DNA of 64,000 bases from Methanolinea mesophila. GTDB taxonomy: Archaea > Halobacteriota > Methanomicrobia > Methanomicrobiales > Methanospirillaceae. Positions 50,115-57,965 of the stretch are shown in pieces (within the stretch, counting starts at the first letter, position 1; each line of letters opens with the position of its first letter). The stretch lies in contig NZ_JAGGKR010000001.1 of assembly GCF_017873855.1 (NCBI RefSeq), forward strand, positions 2,316,243 to 2,380,242, in the 5' to 3' direction. The position numbers were made by a program, and so were the translations under genes. The notes under the pieces are model-generated. The model saw only the letters and a program-made list of their open reading frames with translations, ran no database searches and had not been told where the DNA came from.

Positions 50115-51556
50115 GGCCCGCACTCCCCGCGCCCGGTATCGGAGACGATCCTCCCGTGGTCCATGGTAATCACTCGGTCGGCACACTGGTTCGCGATCGC
50201 TTTGCTGTGGGTGACGATAATTATGGTACGGCCTTCCCGCTGGAGCTGGTGCAGGATCTCCATGACCTCACGGGCTTCGTTGCCGTCGAGCCCCGTAGTT
50301 GGTTCATCGAGCACGATTACCGGCGTCTGCATTGCCCGGACACACGCTATAGCAAGCCGCTGCCGCTCGCCCCGTGAGAGCCACCGGGGATACAGTTCCC
50401 CGGTGTGCTCGAGCCTCGCCTCTGATAGCGCGAGTGTGACTGCAGCATCACTGTCCGTGATTCCCATGTTTTTGGCACCGAATGCCACTTCTTCCCGCAC
50501 GGAATTGGCGAAGAACATGTGGTCCGGGTTCTGGAACACCAGGCCTACCGAGTGGGCCAGGGTCGCAATCGGGACACTGGCGGCATTATGCCCGTTTACC
50601 ACTACGGTTCCCGATCCCGGCCTGAGGAGCCCGACAAAATGTTTTATCAGGGTGGTCTTGCCGGACCCGTTTTCTCCTACGATGGCAAGGAACTCGCCCG
50701 GGAAGATGTCCAGGTCTATACCCAGGAGGGCCGGGATCTCACCGTAGAAGTGGTGCAGCCCACGGACAGAGATGACAGGAGTCGTTTCTGCCGGAATTGC
50801 TTTTGCGGGCTGTTCCCTGACTCCTTCGTAATCGGGAATGAGGATCGATCGGAAGTGGTCGTCCGCGAGGGCCTCGTCAGGGGGTCCTGAATAACGGATG
50901 CTGCCCTCCTCCATGATGACCAGGAGATCCGCAAGCTCGCGCATCCGGGAGAATTTGTGCTCGACCAGGATGATGGTCTTGCCCCTGCTCTTCAGGTCTC
51001 TCAGAATTTCCACGATACTTGAAGTCCCGTGCTCGTCCAACTCCGAGGTGGGCTCATCGAGAATAAGGATATCGTTCCCGAGTGCCAGCGTCGCCGCGAG
51101 TACCACGCGCTGTTTCTGCCCGCCGGAGAGGTTGTGAGGGGCCCGGTCTTTCAGCTCGGTCAGGCGCGTGAGGTCCATCACCTGCGAGAGCCGCGACTCG
51201 ATCTCGTCACCGGAGAGATTTTTTCGTTCCAGTGCGGAGAGGATCTCCTCCTCGACGGTCGTGAAGATCAGCTGGGCATCGGGGTCGTCGAAGACCATCC
51301 CCACCTGGGAGGATATCTCTGTCAGGTCATGGTATTCCCACACGTCCTTTCCACCGATACGAATTCTCCCGGAAATCTTCCCGCCATACTCGTGGTCGAG
51401 TATCCCGGACGCAGCAAAGCAGAGCGTCGTCTTGCCGGCACCCGAAGGCCCGGTCACCAGTACGCACGTACCGGGAGAAAGGGAGAGGGAGAGGTGCTCG
51501 ACCGCACTTTTCCCTGTTTGAGGATAGGAATAACTTACGTCATCGAGTTCTATCAT
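50111..51556 (-). CDS. ECF transporter fused ATPase (A1-A2)
   Basis: 481 residues, two ABC ATPases in one chain. First: Walker A GPSGAGKTT at 36-44, Q-loop DDPDAQLIFTTVEEEI, signature LSGGQKQRV, Walker B DILILDEPTSELDEHG. Second: GENGSGKTT near residue 295, QNPDHMFFANSVREEV, signature LSRGERQRL, VIVLDEPTTGLDGNEAR. Bacterial ECF systems usually have two genes; fusion is common in archaea. It powers uptake through the T and S components at either side. It overlaps both neighbours by 4 bases. Confidence 0.94.
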   Translation of the reverse strand: MIELDDVSYSYPQTGKSAVEHLSLSLSPGTCVLVTGPSGAGKTTLCFAASGILDHEYGGKISGRIRIGGKDVWEYHDLTEISSQVGMVFDDPDAQLIFTTVEEEILSALERKNLSGDEIESRLSQVMDLTRLTELKDRAPHNLSGGQKQRVVLAATLALGNDILILDEPTSELDEHGTSSIVEILRDLKSRGKTIILVEHKFSRMRELADLLVIMEEGSIRYSGPPDEALADDHFRSILIPDYEGVREQPAKAIPAETTPVISVRGLHHFYGEIPALLGIDLDIFPGEFLAIVGENGSGKTTLIKHFVGLLRPGSGTVVVNGHNAASVPIATLAHSVGLVFQNPDHMFFANSVREEVAFGAKNMGITDSDAAVTLALSEARLEHTGELYPRWLSRGERQRLAIACVRAMQTPVIVLDEPTTGLDGNEAREVMEILHQLQREGRTIIIVTHSKAIANQCADRVITMDHGRIVSDTGRGECGP

Positions 51557-52137
51557 TCGGCTCCTCGTGTTGTATCGCCTGCGGATCCCCGCATCGCTCC
51601 CTTTTCAGGCCCGCGTACCAGTACCCGGTTCGCAGGGAAGTAGAGGATCTGGACGATTATCGCGTTGAAGATCGCGGTGATCACCACAATAGGTACGAAG
51701 ACCAGGACGAAGATGCTTTCTACACCGCCCATTGTCGGGTATTTCATCAGCAGCGGCTGCGATACGATAAAGATGGCGATGAACGCGAAGGTCAGGCCGC
51801 TCGCTATGGTGGCGATGAACGTAGTGATCCCTTCTGCTCCGATAAGCCTGCCACGGAGCAGCGCATACACGCCGAAGCATACCAGGGCGCCAATCGGCTC
51901 GCTCACCAGGTTTCCCGGCGGGAAGATGGAACTGGTGATCAGCATGGATAAAATTCCCGCCACGATCCCTATGCCCAGAGCTTCGTACACTTTCGGACGG
52001 ACGAGGATGATTGCCAGACAGTAAAAGGCGATCACCATGTTCGGGGTCATCGGCGTGTGCAGCATGGCGAGGAAATAACGGAGGATGGCTCCGACCGCCA
52101 GCAGGATTCCAACTATCGCAATATCTCTTGACTTCAT
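51553..52137 (-). CDS. ECF-type S component, TrpP-like
   Basis: About 194 residues with six hydrophobic segments: MKSRDIAIVGILLAVGAI, TPMTPNMVIAFYCLAIILV, YEALGIGIVAGILSMLI, EPIGALVCFGVYALLRG. This pattern resembles the bacterial tryptophan transporter family TrpP (conserved K/TPNM, GIVxGI, PGG/N, P at membrane entry), so an aromatic amino acid or related small molecule is a reasonable substrate guess. ATG 52137 is preferred over a start six codons earlier. First gene of the S-A-T operon, preceded by a long structured leader. Confidence 0.8.
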   Translation of the reverse strand: MKSRDIAIVGILLAVGAILRYFLAMLHTPMTPNMVIAFYCLAIILVRPKVYEALGIGIVAGILSMLITSSIFPPGNLVSEPIGALVCFGVYALLRGRLIGAEGITTFIATIASGLTFAFIAIFIVSQPLLMKYPTMGGVESIFVLVFVPIVVITAIFNAIIVQILYFPANRVLVRGPEKGAMRGSAGDTTRGAE

Positions 52138-52242
52138 GGGTTTCACATCATACAAAGCATATTCTCACAAGTTACACTGACAATAAATTTCAGAGAAGAA
52201 TTCACCAGCGCGGCTTATGGAAAACAGGACCCCGGACGGTAC

Positions 52243-52309
52243 GCAGGAAAATTTGCCTGCTGCCGGCTGCAAAAAGCCGGGTTCTCTGTCCAGGATACGA
52301 GTTGGATAC
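52243..52309 (-). promoter_or_regulatory. Structured leader elements of the ECF operon
   Basis: Between the predicted transcription start (about 52330) and ATG 52137 is a leader near 190 bases, long for archaea. It contains two neighbouring hairpins, CCGGCT-TTTTGC-AGCCGG (52263-52280) and GCAGG-CAAATTTT-CCTGC (52243-52260), and a direct repeat of GTATCC (52293-52298 and 52304-52309, 11 bases apart). These could form a riboswitch, attenuator or operator. I could not match them to a known riboswitch class. Confidence 0.35.
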
Positions 52310-52345
52310 TATCATGGTGTTCTCACTTGAACATTTAACTTCTCT

Positions 52346-52365
52346 AATGTATAATTTTATACATT
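52346..52365. promoter_or_regulatory. 20-bp perfect-arm palindrome, likely operator and bidirectional TATA region
   Basis: AATGTATAA-TT-TTATACATT has 9-bp arms and a 2-bp centre. It contains TATA-like sequences on both strands (TATAAAATT on minus, TTTTATACA on plus). It sits 209 bases before the ECF S start and could drive the ECF leader and a plus-strand transcript. Its symmetry strongly suggests binding of a dimeric regulator; if the transporter carries tryptophan, a TrpY-like repressor would be a candidate. Confidence 0.55.
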
Positions 52366-52384
52366 CATGGATAAAAAGGATCCG

Positions 52385-52535
52385 GTTTTTTGCACCTGCA
52401 CCAGAGGCTGGTGCGCCGAAGAAGAGACTGCCCCGTCCCTTTAAACCCGCTCATCCATCCGGGTTCCGACCGGAAGCGGAAGCGACCGGGTGCGGGGCAG
52501 CCAGGAAAAAAAAGAAATATTTAACGATATTTTTA
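52385..52535 (+). ncRNA. Candidate structured small RNA in the divergent spacer
   Basis: Starting about 25 bases after the plus-strand TATA in the palindrome, the sequence can form a perfect hairpin GCACCAG-AGG-CTGGTGC (52398-52414), then an 8-bp closing stem CTGCCCCG / CGGGGCAG (52428-52435 with 52493-52500) that encloses two inner hairpins, AACCCG...CGGGTT (52444-52465) and TTCCG...CGGAA (52464-52481). A T5 tract follows near 52530. The GC-rich core stands out from the AT-rich flanks. Pairing was done by eye; no family is recognised and it could instead be part of the mutasome operon leader. Confidence 0.25.
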
Positions 52536-52633
52536 AAAATTAACCGATTTAGTTCTCTAAAAAAATTACTGCGATCACACTTTCACCCTGCACTCTCTCC
52601 ACCCTTTTGACCGGACGGGTGCAACTGCTCTTC

Positions 52634-53176
52634 ATGGAATTTGATCTGCACCCTGCGATCACCCTGCAAACCGGCACCTTCAACGCGGTCATCGCGCCGG
52701 AGGAGGCGATACTTGCCGGTATCAACGACAACCGGGTGCTGCAGCGCTTCCTCTTCCTCTACGTGAGCGGGAACTACTCCCGACTCCTCTCCGGCATCAA
52801 CCGGCGGTCGGTCAACATCGAGGTGAGGAGGGCGTTCACCGCGTTCCAGCTCCTGCAGATCCTGCGGGAATCGTACCATACCATTCTCTTCGTGGAGCAT
52901 GATCCCTCCCTCTACGACGGAGCGGAGGAACTTGCCGAACAGGTGGGGCACGCGCTCAAGGAGGCGGGAGAACGGGCGCTGGTCGTCCTCTACACTCCCC
53001 GGCCGGACCAGTCCTTCGAGAAGATGACACGGTTCGCGAGCCGGGTCTTTTACCTGGCCCCGGGGGCGGGACCGGGCGCCGGACGGGGGGCCCCGCACCG
53101 GCCCCGCATCAGGTATCCCGGCGGTGCTCCGCGTGAACAGACCACCCTTGAGGGGTACGGGACGGGGTGTCGGTAG
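52634..53176 (+). CDS. PolB2-associated RecA/RadA-like protein without P-loop, C-terminal PIP-like motif
   Basis: 180 residues. The core looks like half a RecA fold: HTILFVEHDPSLYDGAEELA resembles a Walker B strand, ALVVLYTPRPDQSFEKMTRF and ASRVFYL follow, but no Walker A P-loop exists, so it should not hydrolyse ATP. Then a Gly/Ala/Pro/Arg-rich tail ends EQTTLEGYGTGCR, where Q169xxL172xxY175 resembles a PCNA-interacting peptide. Archaeal polB2 operons have been described with an inactivated RadA-like gene as part of a proposed mutasome. It begins the operon; ATG 52634 is preferred over an upstream start at 52607. Confidence 0.75.
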   Translation: MEFDLHPAITLQTGTFNAVIAPEEAILAGINDNRVLQRFLFLYVSGNYSRLLSGINRRSVNIEVRRAFTAFQLLQILRESYHTILFVEHDPSLYDGAEELAEQVGHALKEAGERALVVLYTPRPDQSFEKMTRFASRVFYLAPGAGPGAGRGAPHRPRIRYPGGAPREQTTLEGYGTGCR

Positions 53177-53413
53177 ATGGGGCGCAGTTTCATGAGCGTG
53201 CGGATGGGCGCGAAGGAGATCACCGAGCGGTGGACCCGTGCGGCGAAGGCGCTCCGGGAAGAGGACCAGGTAATTGCCCTCAGGGTGGTGGAGATGGCGA
53301 AGAAACACTCGAGCGAGGCGTTCTACGCCTTCGACGACCCACTGGAAGCGGTCTGTTTCTCCGTGCTGATCGAGCTCCTGAAAGAGCAGGACCGGCGGCA
53401 TGTGGATCATTGA
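53177..53413 (+). CDS. Small helical protein of the PolB2 operon
   Basis: 78 residues, predicted all helical (AKEITERWTRAAKALREEDQ, IALRVVEMAKKHSSEAFYAF, AVCFSVLIELLKEQDRR). It starts with no gap after the previous stop and overlaps polB2 by 14 bases, so all three proteins are translated together, probably in fixed proportions. No domain known to me matches; it is likely the small subunit reported beside archaeal PolB2. An internal ATG at 53192 is another start option. Confidence 0.75.
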   Translation: MGRSFMSVRMGAKEITERWTRAAKALREEDQVIALRVVEMAKKHSSEAFYAFDDPLEAVCFSVLIELLKEQDRRHVDH

Positions 53414-55373
53414 TACCTGCTACCGGGACGGGTGCGTGGAGATCTGGGAGAAAGAACGGGAGGGGGTGGTCCGCCGGAGGAAGGTGCCCTATGAACCGGG
53501 CTTTTACCTGCACTTCCCGGACCCGCACCAGTACTGGGAGATCCTGGAGGCACTCGGGGAGCAGTTCGGGGCGGAGGAGTGCGTCATCCGCACGGTCTAC
53601 GGGGAGCTCTCCGGGTACCACGTCCGGGCAGGGAGGGAGGCGGCCGACGCCATCGAGCGCCAGACCGGGTACGCGGCCCAGATCTTCAATGCCGACCTGC
53701 GCTACGACCAGCGGTACCTGGCCGAACAGGGAATTTTTCCCTGCGGGGAGGAAGGAGAATCCCGGTTCTCCACCACGTTTTCGCTGCCGCTGCGGACGAT
53801 GGAGGTCACAGTGGAGGAGAACCCCTTCGGGAAGGGTCCGGTCACCCGGGTCAGGGTGCGGCACGACCGTACCGAGCAGCTCTCCGGGAGCGAACCTGCG
53901 GTGCTGTCGGACCTGGCGGATCTGGTGGCATCTTCCGACCCGGACGTGGTCCTCTTCCCCCTTGCCGACGTGTGGATGCCCCGGCTGGTCGCGGGATGCC
54001 GGAAGGCGGGGCTCGACCCGCCGTTCACCAGGACCGGCCGGTTCAGGAGGCTCGACGGCAAGTCGTACATGAGCTACGGGAGGACGGAGTTCCGGGTAGG
54101 GGCCCTGATCCCCGACGGGCGGGTGCTCATCGATACCCGGCAGAGCTTCAACTACCGGGAGGGGGGGCTCTCCGGGATCCTTCTCGGGTCCCGGCTTACC
54201 GGGCTCTCGCCCAATATGGCCGCCCGCTACACGTCGGGGACGCTCATATCCACCTACGAGGTCTACGAGGCCCTGCAGGAGGGGATCGCGGTACCCTACC
54301 GGAAGAGCGACCCGGAGAGGGTGAGGAGGTTCGACGAACTGCGGGCGTGCGACCGGGGAGGGATGATGTTCCAGCCCGTCCCCGGCCTTTACGGGACGGT
54401 ATACCAGATCGATTTCTCATCCCTGTATCCCGCGGTGATCGTCAAGTACAACCTCTCCCCCGAGACGCTCGATCATCCGGGACAGGAGGGATTTCTTCCC
54501 CGGGTGCTCCGCCCCCTCCTCGCCATGCGTCTGGAGACCAAGCGGAGAAAGGAGGTCGAGCCCGCGCTTGCGGGGATAGACTCCCTCCTGAAATGGATGC
54601 TGGTCACCTGCTTCGGGTACACGGGGTATAAAAATGCCAAGTTCGGCCGGATCGAGGTGCATGAGCTGATCACCGGCCATGCCCGGGAGATCCTGCTCGA
54701 GTCGCGGGACCTCGCCGAGCAGGCGGGTTTTTCCGTGCTCCACGGGATCGTGGACTGCCTCTGGCTCCAGGGAGAAGGACGGGTCCCGGACCTCAAGGCG
54801 CGTATCGAGCAGGAGACGGGACTCCATACGACGCTGGAGACCTATGACTGGCTGGTGTTCCTTCCCATGCCTGACGGGTTCGGGGCGTACAATCGTTACT
54901 ACGGCAGACTTGACAACGGGGAGGTGAAGGTGCGGGGCATTGCAGCCCGCCGGAGGGATACCCCGGCCTACGTGCGGGAGTTCCAGAAGGATCTCCTGGA
55001 CCTGCTGGGCCGTGCCGGAAGTCCCCGTGAGATGGCGGCCCTGCAGGAGGACGCTGCCCGGCGCTACCGGGAGGCACGGGAGGCGCTTCCCTATGCGGAT
55101 CCCAGGGAGTTGGCGATCCGCCGGCAGGTAAGCCGCCTGAACTACACCCGGAGTTCTCCCGAAGGTTCGGCGGTCCGGGCCTGTCAGGAGGCCGGGATCG
55201 ATCTGGAGCCCGGGATGGAGATCGGGTATGTCGTCACGGATGCCCGGAAATGGAGGGTGGCGCTCGACTGGAATGCCACCTGCTTTGATACCGGCTACTA
55301 CCGTCAGCTCCTGGAGAAGGCCTGGATCGAGGTACGCTTCGCGCTTGACCGGGCCCGGGAAGCCGCCGGTTAA
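53400..55373 (+). CDS. polB2: PolB2-type family B DNA polymerase, likely exonuclease-deficient with altered motif C
   Basis: 657 residues, shorter than replicative PolB (about 770-900). Polymerase motif A is intact: D338FSSLYP. Motif B is altered: K398[11 protein letters not shown] in place of KxxxNSxYG. Motif C reads H448GIVDC instead of YGDTDS, keeping only Asp452 of the catalytic pair. In the N-terminal half the exonuclease motifs DIE, NxxFD and YxxD are not found ([11 protein letters not shown] and [12 protein letters not shown] stand in their places). PolB2/Dpo2 proteins are known for such changes; some still show weak error-prone synthesis and a role in damage tolerance. Operon context points to translesion synthesis. 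Confidence 0.9.
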   Translation: MWIIDTCYRDGCVEIWEKEREGVVRRRKVPYEPGFYLHFPDPHQYWEILEALGEQFGAEECVIRTVYGELSGYHVRAGREAADAIERQTGYAAQIFNADLRYDQRYLAEQGIFPCGEEGESRFSTTFSLPLRTMEVTVEENPFGKGPVTRVRVRHDRTEQLSGSEPAVLSDLADLVASSDPDVVLFPLADVWMPRLVAGCRKAGLDPPFTRTGRFRRLDGKSYMSYGRTEFRVGALIPDGRVLIDTRQSFNYREGGLSGILLGSRLTGLSPNMAARYTSGTLISTYEVYEALQEGIAVPYRKSDPERVRRFDELRACDRGGMMFQPVPGLYGTVYQIDFSSLYPAVIVKYNLSPETLDHPGQEGFLPRVLRPLLAMRLETKRRKEVEPALAGIDSLLKWMLVTCFGYTGYKNAKFGRIEVHELITGHAREILLESRDLAEQAGFSVLHGIVDCLWLQGEGRVPDLKARIEQETGLHTTLETYDWLVFLPMPDGFGAYNRYYGRLDNGEVKVRGIAARRRDTPAYVREFQKDLLDLLGRAGSPREMAALQEDAARRYREAREALPYADPRELAIRRQVSRLNYTRSSPEGSAVRACQEAGIDLEPGMEIGYVVTDARKWRVALDWNATCFDTGYYRQLLEKAWIEVRFALDRAREAAG

Positions 55374-55425
55374 TATTCCGGGGACATGGTCCGAAGATCT
55401 TTCTTTGGAGGATCCGGCAGGGTGA

Positions 55426-56472
55426 TTACTTTCCCCAGGTGAACGTGCTGACGACCATTCCCGAGGGGTCGAGGAGGGTGACCGTATCGCGATCGTTGTT
55501 GAGGAGCGGGGAGGTATGGTTCCAGTAGACTGAGGTGCTGTTCCCGGTCCCCTTTCCGGGGTGAAGGGTTATCGTGTCCCCGGGAAGGATCGGAATCCGG
55601 GGGAAGGTGAAGGCGACTCCTCCGCCCTCACGGATCATCCAGCCCCCGAGATCTACCGTTTCCGGCCCTGCATTGGAAATAATGATGTATTCGCCGTTCG
55701 GATCTTCCCGGTCGTCACCGGGGGGATCATAGACCACCTCCTGGATGCAGGGACCCGCCGGGCCTGCCGGAGGGTCGGGTATCAGATCCGGAGCAGGAGC
55801 CGGGTGAGAGTTCTGTAATTGTTCCGGGGAAAGAGCGGGTTTACTCACCTGCATGTCGCATGGAGCCGCAGGGGGGAGGCCGGCCCACAGCCCGGTTCCG
55901 GTTTCCCGGGCCGCCTGTTCCAGCCTGATATACTCGTCCTTTCTCGAAAAGTTCTCTGCGGTATACGCCCGGGCAAGGCCTTCGCGGAGAAGAAGTGCCC
56001 CGAAGTCGCTGCCGTCCGGTGAAGTAACATAGGCGAGGACGCGTCCGTACCGGTCCCTCGTACCTGCAGACCGATCGACTTCCAGGACGATCTCCCTTCC
56101 GTCCAGGAAAGCCCTGGTGTAACAACCGGCATAACCCCCCCATTCGGCAAGGAGGACGGTGTCGTCGATGTTCCCGTATTCTCCGCCGCTATTGGCTCCC
56201 ACGGTCGTTTCCGGGGTGTCCACTCCAAGTATCCGGACCCGCTCGGTAGTTCCTCCGGGGAACTGCACATCGAGAGTATCCCCATCCACCACATTGGTGA
56301 CGACTGCATGGTATCGCATCCCGGGAACCGGGTCTCCTGGCTTCCCTTCCCCGGAAGAGAACGTGGTGGTGCATCCCGTACAGGCCAGGGCGAGAACGAG
56401 CGCGAAGGCGAATATAAAACCGAAGGAGAGCGAGCGAAGCGTCACCCTGTAAAATCTGTACCCGATGATCAT
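55426..56472 (-). CDS. Secreted lipoprotein nuclease: SNase domain plus lamin-tail domain
   Basis: About 348 residues. A hydrophobic N-terminus with ALVLALACTGC gives a lipobox-like site and lipoprotein anchoring. The thermonuclease domain (residues about 50-215) has VVDGDTLDVQFPGGTTERV, RILGVDTPE with Arg and Glu of the active site, and RDRYGRVLAYV with the second Arg. After a Pro-rich linker, a lamin-tail domain follows (EYIIISNAGPETVDLGGWMI, FPRIPILPGDTITLHPGKG). It should degrade extracellular nucleic acid at the surface. ATG 56472; start 70 bases from the divergent malic enzyme start. Confidence 0.92.
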   Translation of the reverse strand: MIIGYRFYRVTLRSLSFGFIFAFALVLALACTGCTTTFSSGEGKPGDPVPGMRYHAVVTNVVDGDTLDVQFPGGTTERVRILGVDTPETTVGANSGGEYGNIDDTVLLAEWGGYAGCYTRAFLDGREIVLEVDRSAGTRDRYGRVLAYVTSPDGSDFGALLLREGLARAYTAENFSRKDEYIRLEQAARETGTGLWAGLPPAAPCDMQVSKPALSPEQLQNSHPAPAPDLIPDPPAGPAGPCIQEVVYDPPGDDREDPNGEYIIISNAGPETVDLGGWMIREGGGVAFTFPRIPILPGDTITLHPGKGTGNSTSVYWNHTSPLLNNDRDTVTLLDPSGMVVSTFTWGK

Positions 56473-56542
56473 AAAAGGAACGTGGAGGGGGACCGCAATG
56501 CTCATGATTCCCCCGGCAGATGTGAAGGAAGGAGAGACTGTG

Positions 56543-57760
56543 ATGAGCGAGGAGGAGACTGACCATAACGCAATCTACCAGGAAGCCCTGGCCCTTCATG
56601 AAGAACACCGGGGAAAACTCGAGATACGGTCAAAAGTCCCGCTCGAGACCCGGCGGGACCTTTCCCGTGCGTACACGCCGGGAGTGGCCGAGGTCTGCAG
56701 GGCAATCCAGAAGAACAAGGACCTGGCCTATCGTTATACCCTGAAAGGGAACTCGGTGGCGATCGTTACCGACGGTTCGGCCGTCCTCGGCCTGGGCAAC
56801 ATCGGGGGATACGCCGCGATCCCGGTGATGGAAGGCAAGGCGGTACTGTTCAAGAAGTTCGCAGGAATCGATGCATTTCCCATATGTTTCGAGAATTACC
56901 ACTCGGATTTCGTCGAAGAGGTCAGGAACATCGCCCCGGTATTCGGGGGGATAAATCTGGAGGATATCGCCGCTCCCAAATGCTTCGAGGTGGAGGAGGC
57001 CCTCCAGGACATCGGGATCCCGGTGATGCACGACGATCAGCACGGAACCGCCATCACGGTCCTCGCCGCCCTCCTCAATGCCTGCAGGGTAACCGGTAAG
57101 GAGTTCGACGATCTCAGGGTGGTGATCATCGGGGCGGGTGCGGCCGGGTATGCCATCTCGAGACTGCTACGCTGTATCGGCTATAACCCCGACGTCTGCT
57201 CCCCGGTCAGGGAGATCGTGGTCTGCGATACCAGGGGTATCATCCACAGGAACCGGAAAGGGCTGTACGACAATAAGTACAAATTTATCCTTGCCGACGA
57301 GACCAACAGATCGGGAAAAACGGGTTCGATCGCAGACGCCCTCGAGGGTGCGGATGCAGTGATCGGGGTCTCAGGTCCCGGGGTCCTTTCTCCGGATATG
57401 ATCAGATCCATGAACGAAAGGCCCATCGTATTCGCAATGGCCAATCCCGTACCCGAGATCCTCCCGGAGGACGCAAAACGCGGGGGAGCATACATTGTCG
57501 GCACCGGAAGGAGCGACTATCCGAACCAGATCAACAATGCACTGGCGTTCCCTGGGGTATTCAGGGGAGCCCTGGACGCGTATGCGACCCGGATTTCCGA
57601 CGAGATGAAGGTGGCTGCGGCACATGCCATGGCGAATTTTGTCGTAAGGCCCAACAGGGAGCACATCATGCCCGCGGTCCTCGACAAGGGCGTGACCACC
57701 ACAATTGCGAAGGCGGTGAAGGAGGCGGCGATCACCGCAGGATACTCAAGAACCCTGTAA
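56543..57760 (+). CDS. NAD(P)-dependent malic enzyme
   Basis: About 405 residues, the short archaeal/bacterial form without the phosphotransacetylase domain. It decarboxylates malate to pyruvate. Characteristic parts: [19 protein letters not shown] with the catalytic Tyr, [39 protein letters not shown] with the Lys, [19 protein letters not shown] and [19 protein letters not shown] with metal ligands, and the dinucleotide loop [20 protein letters not shown] 56543 follows GGAGAGACTGTG; in-frame codons upstream fall in the divergent lipoprotein gene. Confidence 0.95.
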   Translation: MSEEETDHNAIYQEALALHEEHRGKLEIRSKVPLETRRDLSRAYTPGVAEVCRAIQKNKDLAYRYTLKGNSVAIVTDGSAVLGLGNIGGYAAIPVMEGKAVLFKKFAGIDAFPICFENYHSDFVEEVRNIAPVFGGINLEDIAAPKCFEVEEALQDIGIPVMHDDQHGTAITVLAALLNACRVTGKEFDDLRVVIIGAGAAGYAISRLLRCIGYNPDVCSPVREIVVCDTRGIIHRNRKGLYDNKYKFILADETNRSGKTGSIADALEGADAVIGVSGPGVLSPDMIRSMNERPIVFAMANPVPEILPEDAKRGGAYIVGTGRSDYPNQINNALAFPGVFRGALDAYATRISDEMKVAAAHAMANFVVRPNREHIMPAVLDKGVTTTIAKAVKEAAITAGYSRTL

Positions 57761-57965
57761 TTTATAGACAATCCTACCGGGGAACCGCAGAATGGGGGAT
57801 TCCGGGTACTTTTCGGGGCTTATGTATGCATCCGGGTATTCCCTGCACTTTTTCGCCCTCTTTGATGTGCACTCAGGCGGAAATTAAGGCGATTTGGGGA
57901 GATTTAGACAATAGGACGCCCTGCCCCGTTTCGCAACCAGGTCTTACAGACCCGGGCGCACCGGT

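Noticed and set aside
49389..50747. 452-codon plus-strand frame opposite the ECF genes
   Set aside because: Lies antisense to clear EcfT and ATPase genes with intact motifs; composition is that of a shadow frame.
52428..52503. tRNA, including a permuted tRNA, suggested by CTGCCCC...GGGGCAGCCA
   Set aside because: The closing stem and CCA look tempting, but there is no D arm, no anticodon arm of 5 bp with 7-base loop, and no T arm next to the acceptor stem.
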